Positions 1-8,296 of a stretch of DNA of 34,105 nt are shown here, in pieces. The stretch is taken from contig DASUFL010000149.1 in NCBI GenBank assembly GCA_036274595.1, positions 1 to 34,105 on the forward strand, given 5' to 3'. Both the position numbers and the translations under genes were made by a program. This stretch comes from WS-9 sp036274595. Its GTDB lineage: Bacteria; Eisenbacteria; RBG-16-71-46; SZUA-252. The notes below the pieces were generated by a model. That model was given only the letters and a program-made list of their open reading frames with translations, was not told the DNA's origin and did no database searches. Positions within the stretch are counted from its first letter, which is position 1, and every line of letters begins with the position of its first letter.

Positions 1-72
1 GGCGCCGGCTGCAACGGTCCCGGACCCTCACACCCTCCCCGCGCCGCTAGGCGATCCTGAGCTGATCCTCCT

Positions 73-567
73 CTAGTACCTCGAGGCCGTCGTGTCGGTG
101 CGCGCCTCGCCCATGCCGGGCGTGCCCCCGAGCTGCGCCACGAGCTGATCGTGCTCGGAGCGGAGCCGATCGTATTCCGCCTTCAGCCGCTGGTTCTCCG
201 CCCAGAGCGTCGCGTGATCGGACGCCTGGTAGCTCTGGAGCTTCGTGTCGAGGTCGGCGACCTCCTGCCGGAACTGCGTGATCGCCTGCTCGTGCGCTTG
301 GAGACGCGCGAGCCGGTCGGACATGCCCGTCGTATCGGTCGCTCCGCCGCCCGTGGGCGGCGCCGTCATGACCGCGCGGATCTGCGAGTCGGAGGTCTCC
401 CAAGTCTGCAGATCGGAGTTCCAGGCCTGGTGGTCCTGCGTCATCTCAGTGCGCTGCTGGGTCATCTCCGCGGTCTCGCGCTTGGCGCAGCCCGCACCGA
501 GCCCGCCCCCCAAGGCGGCGATGATGGTGAACGCGAATAAAAGCCGAACGAACGTGGCAGACCTCAT
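73..567 (-). CDS. Putative coiled-coil lipoprotein, function unknown
   Basis: 164 aa. The N-terminus has two arginines and a hydrophobic stretch (residues 7-24) ending at Cys27 (GLGAGC). This resembles a lipoprotein signal, although the Leu lies one place further from the Cys than in the usual lipobox. The rest is polar, and residues ~95-150 are rich in Leu, Glu, Gln and Lys with heptad-like spacing, so a coiled coil is likely. The start is supported by AAGGAGG on the minus strand, about 8 nt upstream of the ATG. The gene is divergent from the large hybrid kinase, with ~260 bp between the two starts. I recognise no family. By composition it resembles small periplasmic coiled-coil proteins anchored in a membrane. 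A transmembrane rather than lipid anchor remains possible. Confidence 0.75.
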   Translation of the reverse strand: MRSATFVRLLFAFTIIAALGGGLGAGCAKRETAEMTQQRTEMTQDHQAWNSDLQTWETSDSQIRAVMTAPPTGGGATDTTGMSDRLARLQAHEQAITQFRQEVADLDTKLQSYQASDHATLWAENQRLKAEYDRLRSEHDQLVAQLGGTPGMGEARTDTTASRY

Positions 568-831
568 GGCCCAATCCTCCTTGACGTGGCAGCGGCCTCG
601 GCCGCCCTAGCTGGTCGGCGCGCAAGCTCCGACTCCGGTGCAACTTGTCTGCCATCTGGAGGCGCCATGTGCGCCGCTCGCGCGCAAGCAGTTACAGCCG
701 AGTATGGGTACGCGATTCCCACTCACGGATTGGGTTGCAACGCACGCGGGTAAAGATTTCCGATTGCAGGGCGTCTCTCGCTGTCTCTAGCATTTTCCTA
801 GGTGGGGCGAGCGGCCAGGGAGCGACCCGCA
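568..831. promoter_or_regulatory. Divergent intergenic region between the lipoprotein and hybrid-kinase genes
   Basis: About 260 bp with no convincing ORF. It must hold the promoters of both divergent genes. On the minus side it has the AAGGAGG ribosome-binding site of the lipoprotein gene and a 6-bp inverted repeat (GCGGCC-TC-GGCCGC, 592-605) in the presumed leader. On the plus side there is AGGGAG at 816-821 before the ATG at 832. The only plus-strand promoter-like words, TTGGGT (730-735) and TAAAGA (751-756), are badly spaced, so I do not call a defined promoter. Confidence 0.4.
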
Positions 832-3800
832 ATGAGCGAGCATCCGATGACGAGGCTGGATCCGGGCGCCGGCGAGATGGCCCAGAGGATCCAGGCGTTC
901 GATTGGGGGTCGACGTCCCTGGGTCCCATGCACTCGTGGTCCCCCGCGCTGATCACCACGCTCCGGATCATGCTCGCGAATCGGTTCCCCCACATCCTCT
1001 GGTGGGGGCCGGAGTACATCCAGTTCTACAACGATGCCTATCGTCCCATTCCCGGCGGCAAGCATCCCGACCGCGTGCTCGGCGTGTCGTGTCAGGACTG
1101 CTGGCACGAGATCTGGGATGTTCTGAAGCCGCTCATCGACCGGCCGTTTCACGGAGGGCCGGCGACCTGGAACGATGACATCCTGCTCGAGATCAACCGG
1201 CACGGCTTCCTCGAGGAGTCCCACTTCACGATCGCGTACAGCCCTGTCCCGGATGACACGGTGCTGAGCGGCATTGGCGGGGTTCTCGCGACCGTGCACG
1301 AGATCACCGACAAGGTGGTGGGCCAGCGGCGCACCGGCGTGCTCCGCGATCTGGGCGCCTGCATCCACGATCCCAAGTCGGGCGAGGAAGCGTGCGCCAT
1401 GGCCGCGGAGTCCCTTCGGGAGGCGGACCGCGACCTCCCGTTCGCACTCCTCTATCTGCTGGATCCCGACGCGCGCCGCGCGAGCCTCGCGGGCGCCGCC
1501 GGGGCTGTCGAGGGGGAGCCGGTCAGCCCGCGCGCGGTGGATCTCGACGGACCCCATCCCTGGGCGCACGCCATGACGACGGCGCTCAAGCGCGGAACCA
1601 TCACGACGGTGCGCGAATTGGGCTCTCGCTTGGCGTCGGTGCCCGGAGGGCCATGGTCCGATCCGCCGGACATGGCCGCCATCGTGCCGATACCCGCCTC
1701 GAAAGCCGGGGAGTCGGCCGGCTTCCTCGTGACGGGGGTCAGCGCGCGGCTTCGCTTCGACGCGGGCTACCACGACTTCCTGGATCTCGTGAAGACGCAG
1801 ATCGGCACGGCCATCGCGACGGCGCGCGCCTACGAGTACGAGAAGAAGCGGGCCGAGCTCCTCGCCGAGCTGGACCGCGCCAAGACGAAGTTCTTCTCCA
1901 ATGTGAGCCACGAGTTCCGGACGCCGCTGACCTTGATCTTGGGGCCGCTCCGAGACGCGCTCGAGACCGAATCCGAGCCGACCCGCAGGGAGCGGCTCGA
2001 GCGCATTCAACGAAACGCGCTTCGTCTCCAGAAGCTGGTGAATACGCTGCTCGACTTCTCGCGCATCGAGGCGGGCCGCGTCCAGGCGTCGTTCGAACCG
2101 GTCGATCTCGCCGAGCTGACGCGCGATCTCGCGAGCTCGTTCCGGTCGGGCGTCGAGAAGGCGGGGATGTCGCTCCGGGTGGACTGCGCGCCGCTCTCCG
2201 AGCCCGCCTACGTGGACCGCGACATGTGGGAGAAGATCGTCTTCAACCTCCTTTCGAACGCATTCAAGTTCACGCTCGAGGGAGGGATCGAGGTCCGGCT
2301 GCGCGCCGCGGACGGTTGGGCGGCGCTCGCGGTCCGGGACACAGGGGTTGGAATCGCTCCCGAGGAGCTGCCGCGCGTCTTCCAGCGCTTCCACCGGGTG
2401 GAAGGGGTCGAGGCGCGCACGCACGAAGGCACCGGCATCGGCTTGGCGCTCGCGAGCGAGCTCGTGAAGCTCCACGGCGGGACCCTCACCGTGGAGAGCG
2501 CCGTGGGCCAGGGGAGCACCTTCACCGCGGCCTTGCCGCTCGGCCGCGCGCATCTGCCGGCGGATCGGGTCCAGGCCGGGCGGAGTCTCGCGTCCACCGC
2601 GCTCGCGGCGGAGCACTACCTGGGCGAAGCGCTGAGGTGGCTGCCCGTGGCCACGGAGACGCCGGCCGGCCTGCCCCAGGGTGTGGCCGCGCCGAACCGG
2701 GCGGGCCGTCCCCGCATTCTCTGGGCGGACGACAACGCCGACATGCGGGACTACGTGCTGCAGCTCCTCGCGCCGCGGTACGACGTGGAGTGCGTCGCGG
2801 ACGGAGAAGCCGCGCTCGAGGCGATTCGGCGGGAGCCGCCCGATCTCGTCCTCGCCGACATCATGATGCCGCGGCTCGACGGCCTGGCCCTCCTTCGCGC
2901 GCTTCGCGAGTCGGAGTCCACGCGCACGCTCCCGGTCATCCTCCTCTCGGCGCGCGCCGGGGAAGAAGCGGCCATCGAGGGGCTGGAGGCGGGCGCGGAC
3001 CACTATCTCGTCAAGCCCTTCAGCGCCCGCGAGCTCTTGACCCGCGTGAGCTCGCATCTCGAGCTCTCGCGCATGAGGCGCGAGAACGCGGACCTGCTGC
3101 GGGAGAGCGACAGGAGGAAGGACATCTTCCTCGCCGTGCTCGCGCACGAGCTCCGCAACCCGCTCGCGCCGATCCGGAACGCCGCGAGCTATCTCAGGCG
3201 CATCCAGCACGGCTCGCCCGAGCTCAAGCGTCCGGTCGAGATCATCGAGCGGCAGGTCTCGATCATGGCGCGCCTCGTCGACGACCTCATGGACGTGTCG
3301 CGGATCTCGAGGGGCACCCTCGCGCTCCGGATGGGGCGCGTCGATCTGGCCGAAGTCGTCGAGGCGGCGGTCGACGGATGTCGCGACGACGTGAGCGCGC
3401 GCGGCCACGTGCTCACGGTGATCCTGCCGGAGCGGCCGCTCCCGATCCGCGGCGACCGCGACCGGCTGGTGCAGATCCTCGGCAATCTCGTCTCGAACGC
3501 GTCCAAGTACACGCCCGACGGAGGACGCATCGACGTCGAGCTCAAGACCGGACCGGGGGTGATCGAGGCGACGGTTCGCGACAACGGCCGCGGCATCCCC
3601 CGCCCGAAGCTGCGCGAGATCTTCGAGCTCTTCGCCCAGATGGACCGCACGTTCGACAAGGAGGAAGGGCTCGGCATCGGGCTCAGTCTGGCGAAGCAGC
3701 TCGTCGAGCTCCATGGCGGGGTCATCGAGGCGAGGAGCGAAGGCGCAGGCAGGGGGAGCGAGTTCTACGTGCGGCTCCCGCGCGTCGCGGTCGAGGATGC

Positions 3801-4284
3801 GCCAAGAGCGCGCGCGACGACCCCGTCGGGCTCGCCCCGGCGCATCCTCGTCGCCGACGACAACGAAGACTCGGCCGAGAGCCTCAAGCTCTTCCTCGAG
3901 GCGCACGGCCACAAGGTGCAGGTGGCCTACGACGGAGAATCGGCGCTCGCGGCGGCGGACCGCTTCCGGCCCGACGTCGCGTTCATCGACATCGGCATGC
4001 CGAAGCGAAGCGGCTACGAGGTCGCGGAAGAGCTGCGCCTCCGTCCCTGGAGCGAGTCCCTCCGCCTGATCGCGGTGACGGGCTGGGGCCAGGAGTCCGA
4101 TCGAAGGCGGGCGCAGGAGGTCGGCTTCGACGCCCACCTGGTGAAGCCCGCCACCCCGGAGGCCCTCCTCGGCCTCCTCGCGAGCTTCGACGCGCCTCGC
4201 GCCGGGCGCACGGCCGAGCCTTCCGTCGCGGCGCTTCCGTCGAGCGAAACCGCGGCCTCCGGAGGGCCCGCGACCCCGGCCTGA
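832..4284 (+). CDS. Double hybrid sensor histidine kinase (PAS-GAF-HK-REC-HK-REC)
   Basis: 1150 aa from the ATG at 832, preceded by AGGGAG. A GTG at 802 would add 10 residues but has no good ribosome-binding site. Domains in order: a PAS-like sensor (~10-160) and a GAF-like region (~170-330); a first HisKA/HATPase with His360 in SHEFRTPL and N-box Asn471-Asn475; a receiver with acidic pair Asp633-Asp634 and phospho-acceptor Asp676 (ADIMMP); a second HisKA/HATPase with His772 in AHELRNPL and N-box Asn885; and a C-terminal receiver with Asp1053 (IDIGMP). No transmembrane segment is evident, so it is probably cytoplasmic and senses an internal or diffusible cue. Both kinase cores and both receivers keep their key residues, so an internal phosphorelay is possible. 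No output domain or adjacent regulator gene was found, so the target is unknown. Confidence 0.93.
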   Translation: MSEHPMTRLDPGAGEMAQRIQAFDWGSTSLGPMHSWSPALITTLRIMLANRFPHILWWGPEYIQFYNDAYRPIPGGKHPDRVLGVSCQDCWHEIWDVLKPLIDRPFHGGPATWNDDILLEINRHGFLEESHFTIAYSPVPDDTVLSGIGGVLATVHEITDKVVGQRRTGVLRDLGACIHDPKSGEEACAMAAESLREADRDLPFALLYLLDPDARRASLAGAAGAVEGEPVSPRAVDLDGPHPWAHAMTTALKRGTITTVRELGSRLASVPGGPWSDPPDMAAIVPIPASKAGESAGFLVTGVSARLRFDAGYHDFLDLVKTQIGTAIATARAYEYEKKRAELLAELDRAKTKFFSNVSHEFRTPLTLILGPLRDALETESEPTRRERLERIQRNALRLQKLVNTLLDFSRIEAGRVQASFEPVDLAELTRDLASSFRSGVEKAGMSLRVDCAPLSEPAYVDRDMWEKIVFNLLSNAFKFTLEGGIEVRLRAADGWAALAVRDTGVGIAPEELPRVFQRFHRVEGVEARTHEGTGIGLALASELVKLHGGTLTVESAVGQGSTFTAALPLGRAHLPADRVQAGRSLASTALAAEHYLGEALRWLPVATETPAGLPQGVAAPNRAGRPRILWADDNADMRDYVLQLLAPRYDVECVADGEAALEAIRREPPDLVLADIMMPRLDGLALLRALRESESTRTLPVILLSARAGEEAAIEGLEAGADHYLVKPFSARELLTRVSSHLELSRMRRENADLLRESDRRKDIFLAVLAHELRNPLAPIRNAASYLRRIQHGSPELKRPVEIIERQVSIMARLVDDLMDVSRISRGTLALRMGRVDLAEVVEAAVDGCRDDVSARGHVLTVILPERPLPIRGDRDRLVQILGNLVSNASKYTPDGGRIDVELKTGPGVIEATVRDNGRGIPRPKLREIFELFAQMDRTFDKEEGLGIGLSLAKQLVELHGGVIEARSEGAGRGSEFYVRLPRVAVEDAPRARATTPSGSPRRILVADDNEDSAESLKLFLEAHGHKVQVAYDGESALAAADRFRPDVAFIDIGMPKRSGYEVAEELRLRPWSESLRLIAVTGWGQESDRRRAQEVGFDAHLVKPATPEALLGLLASFDAPRAGRTAEPSVAALPSSETAASGGPATPA

Positions 4285-4313
4285 ATCCTGACCGGCCCGG
4301 CGCGGGTCTGTAG

Positions 4314-4319
4314 TACAAT
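4314..4319 (+). promoter_or_regulatory. Candidate -10 element upstream of the MetE-like/ABC transporter operon
   Basis: TACAAT lies in the 76-bp gap after the hybrid-kinase stop. This would place transcription ~35 nt before the GTG at 4361. No -35 at the ideal distance is clear (CTGACC is 20 bp upstream), so the call rests on the -10 match and position. It would drive the whole overlapping run 4361-10607. Confidence 0.4.
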
Positions 4320-4360
4320 CCCCAGCTTCCCAACATGAAGGGCACAATCCAGGAGGACGC

Positions 4361-5344
4361 GTGAAGATCGAGACCACGCTCGCCGGGAGCTATCCCAAGC
4401 TTCCGACCGAGCCGGGCGATGTCAATCTCAGGGTGACCAAGAACCGGCGCGATCAAGGCAAGGCGACGGACCAGGACGTGCTCGAGGCGGTCCGCGAGAC
4501 GACGCGCCGCATCCTCAAGATCCAGGAGCGGGCCGGGGTCGACATCCCCGTGGACGGCTCGGCCGCCTGGGACGACGCGCAAACCTACGTCGCGCGCGGG
4601 ATCGGCGGGTTCCAGATCGAGGGGCTGATCCGCTACCTCGACACCAACACCTACTATCGGCAGCCCGCGATCGTGGGCCGGATCCAGTGGGAGCGCCCCG
4701 TCACGGTCGAGGACTGGAAGCTCGCGCAGTCCATGTCCGAGCGTCCGGTGAAGGCGTTCCTCCCAGGCCCCTATTCGCTCCACCACTTCTCCCGCGACCG
4801 CCACTACAAGTCGCCCGCGGAAGCGCTCGCCGATCTCGGCCAGGCGCTCGCCCAGGAGGCCCAGGCGCTCGAGGAGGCCGGGGCGCGCTGGATTCACTTC
4901 GAAGAGCCGTGGCTGGGCAAGGCGAAGAGCCAGGACGCCGCGCTCGTGAAGGCCGCGCTCGAGCCGGTTCTCGAGGGACGGAAGGCGCGCGTCGTGATTC
5001 ACGTGCCGTTCGGCGCTCCGACCGCCGTGTGGGATTCGCTCGGCGAGCTTCCCTGGTCGGTGATCGGTCTCGACCTGCGCGAAGCGCCGGAAGGGTGGGA
5101 TCTGATTCCGCGCGTGCCCAAGGGCCGCGCGGTCGCTCTCGGCTTGATCGAGGCCCGGAACACGCGCCTCGAGGATGCCGCCGAGGTCGCCCGGGAGGTC
5201 GCGCGCGCGCGCGCGCTCAGGTCCGATCTCGAATTCCAGCTCAGCACCACGGCCAGCCTCGAATACCTCCCCGCGGACAAGGCGGAGGCCAAGGTGGCCC
5301 GACTCGCCGAGGCGGCACGCATCGCCTCGCGGAATGGAGGATGA
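4361..5344 (+). CDS. MetE-like (core methionine synthase fold) paralogue lacking zinc ligands
   Basis: 327 aa, GTG start with AGGAGG about 5 nt upstream. It has the UROD/MetE-like TIM-barrel pattern: N-terminal TTLAGSYPK, VPVDG-type segment, LPGPYSLHHF and an acidic FEEPWL. The following gene is a clear paralogue (TTTVGSFPK, VVDGE, LTGPYTMMDW, IDEPAV). This copy has lost the residues that bind zinc in MetE-type enzymes. The H-x-C motif of the paralogue (HICYG) is HVPFG here, the DPDCGLKTR segment is replaced by QLSTTASLEYLP, and VDGE is VDGS. It may therefore be a non-catalytic or differently acting partner of the next gene. Substrate and reaction cannot be read from sequence alone. Confidence 0.85.
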   Translation: MKIETTLAGSYPKLPTEPGDVNLRVTKNRRDQGKATDQDVLEAVRETTRRILKIQERAGVDIPVDGSAAWDDAQTYVARGIGGFQIEGLIRYLDTNTYYRQPAIVGRIQWERPVTVEDWKLAQSMSERPVKAFLPGPYSLHHFSRDRHYKSPAEALADLGQALAQEAQALEEAGARWIHFEEPWLGKAKSQDAALVKAALEPVLEGRKARVVIHVPFGAPTAVWDSLGELPWSVIGLDLREAPEGWDLIPRVPKGRAVALGLIEARNTRLEDAAEVAREVARARALRSDLEFQLSTTASLEYLPADKAEAKVARLAEAARIASRNGG

Positions 5345-5346
5345 CG

Positions 5347-6324
5347 ATGCCCCGCGGCCTTTGGACGACGACGGTCGGCAGCTTCCCCAAGCCTCCGCGG
5401 CTCGAGAAGGCGCGCCATCAGCACGCGCGCGGCGAGCTCAAGGCGGACGCGCTCGAAGCGATGGAGCGCGAGGAGACCGTCGAGGTCATCCGGCGCCAGG
5501 AGCGGATCGGCCTCGACATCGTGGTGGACGGCGAGCTCTACCGCGGCGACATGACCACGTACTTCGCCGAGCGCATGCCCGGCTTCGCGATTTCGAATCC
5601 GGTCCGCTCGTACGGCAACCGCTACTACCGGAAGCCGATCGCGGTGGGCCCGATCCGCCGGAAGAAGGCGCTCACGGTGGATTGGTGGAAGTTCGCGCAG
5701 GCGCAGACGTCGAAGCCGGTGAAGGGAATGCTCACCGGGCCCTACACGATGATGGACTGGGCCTTCAACGAGCACTATCCGTCGCGCGAGGCGATGGCGA
5801 TGGATCTGGCCGAGGCGATCAACGAGGAGGCGCTCGCGCTCCAGGAGGCGGGGGCCAAGTACATCCAGATCGACGAGCCCGCGGTCTCGGTGCGCCCCGA
5901 GGAGCTGCCGCTCGCGGTGAAGGCTCTCGCGCGCGCCGCGCAGGGGCTCAAGGCGAAGACGATCACCCACATCTGCTACGGCGACTTCGACGTCATCTAC
6001 CCGGCGCTCCTCGACCTCCCGGTCGACCAGATCGATCTCGAGATGGCGAACAGCGGCTACGACCTGCTCGAGCGCTTCCGCAAGCATCCCTTCACGAAGG
6101 AGATCGGCTACGGCGTGCTCGACGTGCACTCGCACCGGATCGAGACGAAGGAGGAGATCAAGGAAGGGCTCCGGAGGGGCCTCGAGGTCCTCCGTCCCGA
6201 GCAGATCTACGTCGATCCGGACTGCGGGTTGAAGACGCGCACGGTCGACGAAGCCTTCGCGAAGCTCGAGGTGATGGTGGAGGCGGTGCGGGAGATCCGC
6301 GCGGAGAAGGGCATCGACGTGTGA
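5347..6324 (+). CDS. MetE-like core methionine synthase / cobalamin-independent methyltransferase family
   Basis: 325 aa. I chose the ATG at 5347 because GGAGG (5336-5340) sits 6 nt before it; the in-frame ATG at 5341 touches that site. Only two bases separate it from the preceding stop. It keeps the zinc-site residues of the MetE catalytic barrel: His and Cys in THICYGD, a Glu in DLEMANSG, and the late Cys in DPDCGLKTR. It also has VVDGE, a tyrosine-rich substrate region and IDEPAV. Full-length MetE is ~750 aa with two barrels, so this matches only the C-terminal half. Stand-alone 'core MetE' proteins of this size are known in archaea and some bacteria, where a corrinoid or another donor replaces methyl-folate. 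A role in methionine or another thiol methylation is likely, but the methyl donor is unknown. Confidence 0.87.
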   Translation: MPRGLWTTTVGSFPKPPRLEKARHQHARGELKADALEAMEREETVEVIRRQERIGLDIVVDGELYRGDMTTYFAERMPGFAISNPVRSYGNRYYRKPIAVGPIRRKKALTVDWWKFAQAQTSKPVKGMLTGPYTMMDWAFNEHYPSREAMAMDLAEAINEEALALQEAGAKYIQIDEPAVSVRPEELPLAVKALARAAQGLKAKTITHICYGDFDVIYPALLDLPVDQIDLEMANSGYDLLERFRKHPFTKEIGYGVLDVHSHRIETKEEIKEGLRRGLEVLRPEQIYVDPDCGLKTRTVDEAFAKLEVMVEAVREIRAEKGIDV

Positions 6325-7562
6325 CACGGACGGGCTCGGCCGATCTGAGCGGCCTCACCATCGATCGAGACGCCAAGCCGCCGACATCCAACCGGAAACC
6401 CATCGCCATCGCGCTCGCGGCGCTCGTCGTCGTAGCCGCGGCGGCGACCGTCGCGCTCTCCATGGTCCGCGGGAAGCCGGCGGACGTGCGCGTGGCCAGG
6501 GCGGAGCCGCTCGGCGGCGCGCCGGGGGCGGTCTCCTCGGAAGTGCTCACCGCGAGCGGCTACGTCGTCGCTCGCCAGCGCGCTTCGGTCTCCACCGAGG
6601 TGGCGGGCCGTCTCGAGGCCCTGTACGTGAGCGAGGGGAGCCGCGTCGTCCAGGGACAGGTGCTCGGCGTGCTCCGGAACCGGGATCAGAAAGCCGCGAT
6701 GGAGACCGCGAAAGCGGCCCTGGACCAGTCGTCCGCCTCGCTCGCGGAGGCCAAGGCGAGCGCGCACGAGATCGCGCTCCGGCTCGCACGCACGAAGGAG
6801 CTCCTCACGCGCGCCCTCGTGAGCCAGGCCGAGTACGACGCCATGGAAGCGCAGGACGCCGTGGCGAAGGCGCGCGTGACGAGCGCCGTGGCCGAAGTCG
6901 AGAGCGCGCGCTCGCGCATGAATGGAGCGCGCATCGAGTACGACAAGACCTTCATCCGCGCGCCGTTCGCGGGCGCCGTGCTTCGGAAGGAAGCGGAGGT
7001 CGGCGAGATCGTGAGCCCGATTCCGTCGAGCGGCGGCTTGACGCGCGGCGCCATCGTCACGATGGCCAACCTGGGCACGCTCGAGGTCGAAGTGGACGTG
7101 AACGAGGGCTACGTGGCGCGCGTGCGCGAAGGGATGCGCGCGGAGATCTCGCTCGACGCCTATCCGACCGACCGATATCCGGGCCACGCGCGGCAGATCG
7201 TCCCGACGGCGGACCGCCAGAAGGCGACCGTGCAGGTGAAGGTCGCGTTCGACTCGCTCGACGCGCGGGTCCTTCCGGAGATGGGGGCGAAGGTCTCGTT
7301 CCTCGCCGATTCCGAAGCGCCGCCGGCCGGCGGAGCTGCGACATCCTCCGCGGTCTGGGTCCCGGCGTCCGCCGTGCGCGAGCACGAGGGGCGGGCGGTC
7401 GTCTACGTGGTGGACGACGGACGCGCGACCGCGCGGGGCGTGGCGCCGCGGCCTCTCGGCCCCGACCGCGTGATGATCGCGAGCGGGCTCGCGGCGGGCG
7501 AGCTGGTGGTGATCGAGGGGCCCGAAGACCTCGCGGACAAGGCCCGAGTGCGGGTGCGATGA
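6321..7562 (+). CDS. Periplasmic adaptor (membrane-fusion) subunit of an ABC efflux system
   Basis: 413 aa from the GTG at 6321, which overlaps the upstream stop by 4 nt (GTGA). The N-terminus is a short cytoplasmic tail followed by one membrane anchor (~28-48, rich in Ala, Val and Ile). Next comes a split biotinyl-lipoyl region (ASGYVVARQRASVSTEVAGR and later FIRAPFAGAVLRK), with an alpha-helical hairpin rich in Ala, Glu and Lys between them, and beta-barrel and membrane-proximal domains at the end. This is the HlyD/MacA/RND-adaptor layout. It is followed directly by the ATPase and two permeases, so it should link the inner-membrane pump to the periplasm or an outer-membrane channel. No TolC-like gene lies in the window. 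Confidence 0.92.
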   Translation: MTRTGSADLSGLTIDRDAKPPTSNRKPIAIALAALVVVAAAATVALSMVRGKPADVRVARAEPLGGAPGAVSSEVLTASGYVVARQRASVSTEVAGRLEALYVSEGSRVVQGQVLGVLRNRDQKAAMETAKAALDQSSASLAEAKASAHEIALRLARTKELLTRALVSQAEYDAMEAQDAVAKARVTSAVAEVESARSRMNGARIEYDKTFIRAPFAGAVLRKEAEVGEIVSPIPSSGGLTRGAIVTMANLGTLEVEVDVNEGYVARVREGMRAEISLDAYPTDRYPGHARQIVPTADRQKATVQVKVAFDSLDARVLPEMGAKVSFLADSEAPPAGGAATSSAVWVPASAVREHEGRAVVYVVDDGRATARGVAPRPLGPDRVMIASGLAAGELVVIEGPEDLADKARVRVR

Positions 7563-8296
7563 CGATGACGAACATGACGACCGAGCCAAGGAGCGCCACG
7601 ATGACGGAAGGACAGGGGGACTCGAGCCCCCTCATCTCGCTTCGCGACGTGTACAAGGACTACCGCCGGGACTCGTTCGTCATCCCGGTGCTCGCCGGCA
7701 TCACGCTGGACGTGAAGCGGGGCGAGTTCCTCGCGCTCATGGGGCCGAGCGGGTCGGGCAAGTCGACCCTCCTCAACCTGATCGGCGGCATCGACCGTCC
7801 GACGAAGGGGGAGGTGCGCGTCGCGGGCGAAACCCTGAACGCGCTCAATCCCTCCAAGCTCGCCGCCTGGCGCGCGCGCCACGTCGGGTTCATCTTCCAG
7901 CTCTACAACCTGATTCCGGTGCTGACCGCGTACCGGAACGTGGAGCTGCCGCTCCTCCTCACGCGCCTGAGCGCGTCCGAGCGGAAGAAGCGGGTCACGC
8001 TCGCGCTGTCGCTCGTCGGTCTCGAGGGGCGCGACGGGCACTACCCGCGCCAGCTCTCGGGAGGCGAGGAGCAGCGCGTCGCGATCGCGCGCGCGGTGGT
8101 GGCCGACCCGACGCTCCTCGTGGCGGACGAGCCGACCGGCGATCTCGACTCGAAGAACGCCGAGGAGATCCTCGTCCTCCTCCGCCGCCTCAACAAGGAG
8201 CTCGGGAAGACGATCCTCATGGTGACGCACGATCCGCACGCGGCGGAGACCGCCGCCAAGACGCTCCATCTGGACAAGGGAGTGCTCCGGGCGTGA
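7559..8296 (+). CDS. ABC transporter ATPase, MacB/LolD type
   Basis: 245 aa; the ATG at 7559 overlaps the adaptor stop (ATGA). Walker A GPSGSGKST has Lys68, the Q-loop region is FIFQLYNLIPVLTAYRNVELP, the signature is LSGGEEQR (residues 166-173), Walker B is LLVADEPTGDLD (Asp190, Glu191), and the H-loop is MVTHDP. The PVLTAYRNVELPL block and DEPTGDLDS are typical of the LolD/MacB/FtsE group rather than importers. The first ~15 residues are Thr/Met-rich, and an in-frame ATG at 7601 could be the true start. It should power the two FtsX-like permeases that follow. Confidence 0.95.
   Translation: MTMTNMTTEPRSATMTEGQGDSSPLISLRDVYKDYRRDSFVIPVLAGITLDVKRGEFLALMGPSGSGKSTLLNLIGGIDRPTKGEVRVAGETLNALNPSKLAAWRARHVGFIFQLYNLIPVLTAYRNVELPLLLTRLSASERKKRVTLALSLVGLEGRDGHYPRQLSGGEEQRVAIARAVVADPTLLVADEPTGDLDSKNAEEILVLLRRLNKELGKTILMVTHDPHAAETAAKTLHLDKGVLRA

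Noticed and set aside
592..605. Palindrome GCGGCC-TC-GGCCGC as an operator
   Set aside because: In DNA this GC-rich, a single 6-bp repeat is expected by chance, and no second copy or regulator supports it.
787..4377. A 1196-codon open frame on the minus strand
   Set aside because: It is antisense to the hybrid kinase. It has no recognisable motif and is rich in Arg, Glu and His as expected for the reverse reading of GC-rich codons.
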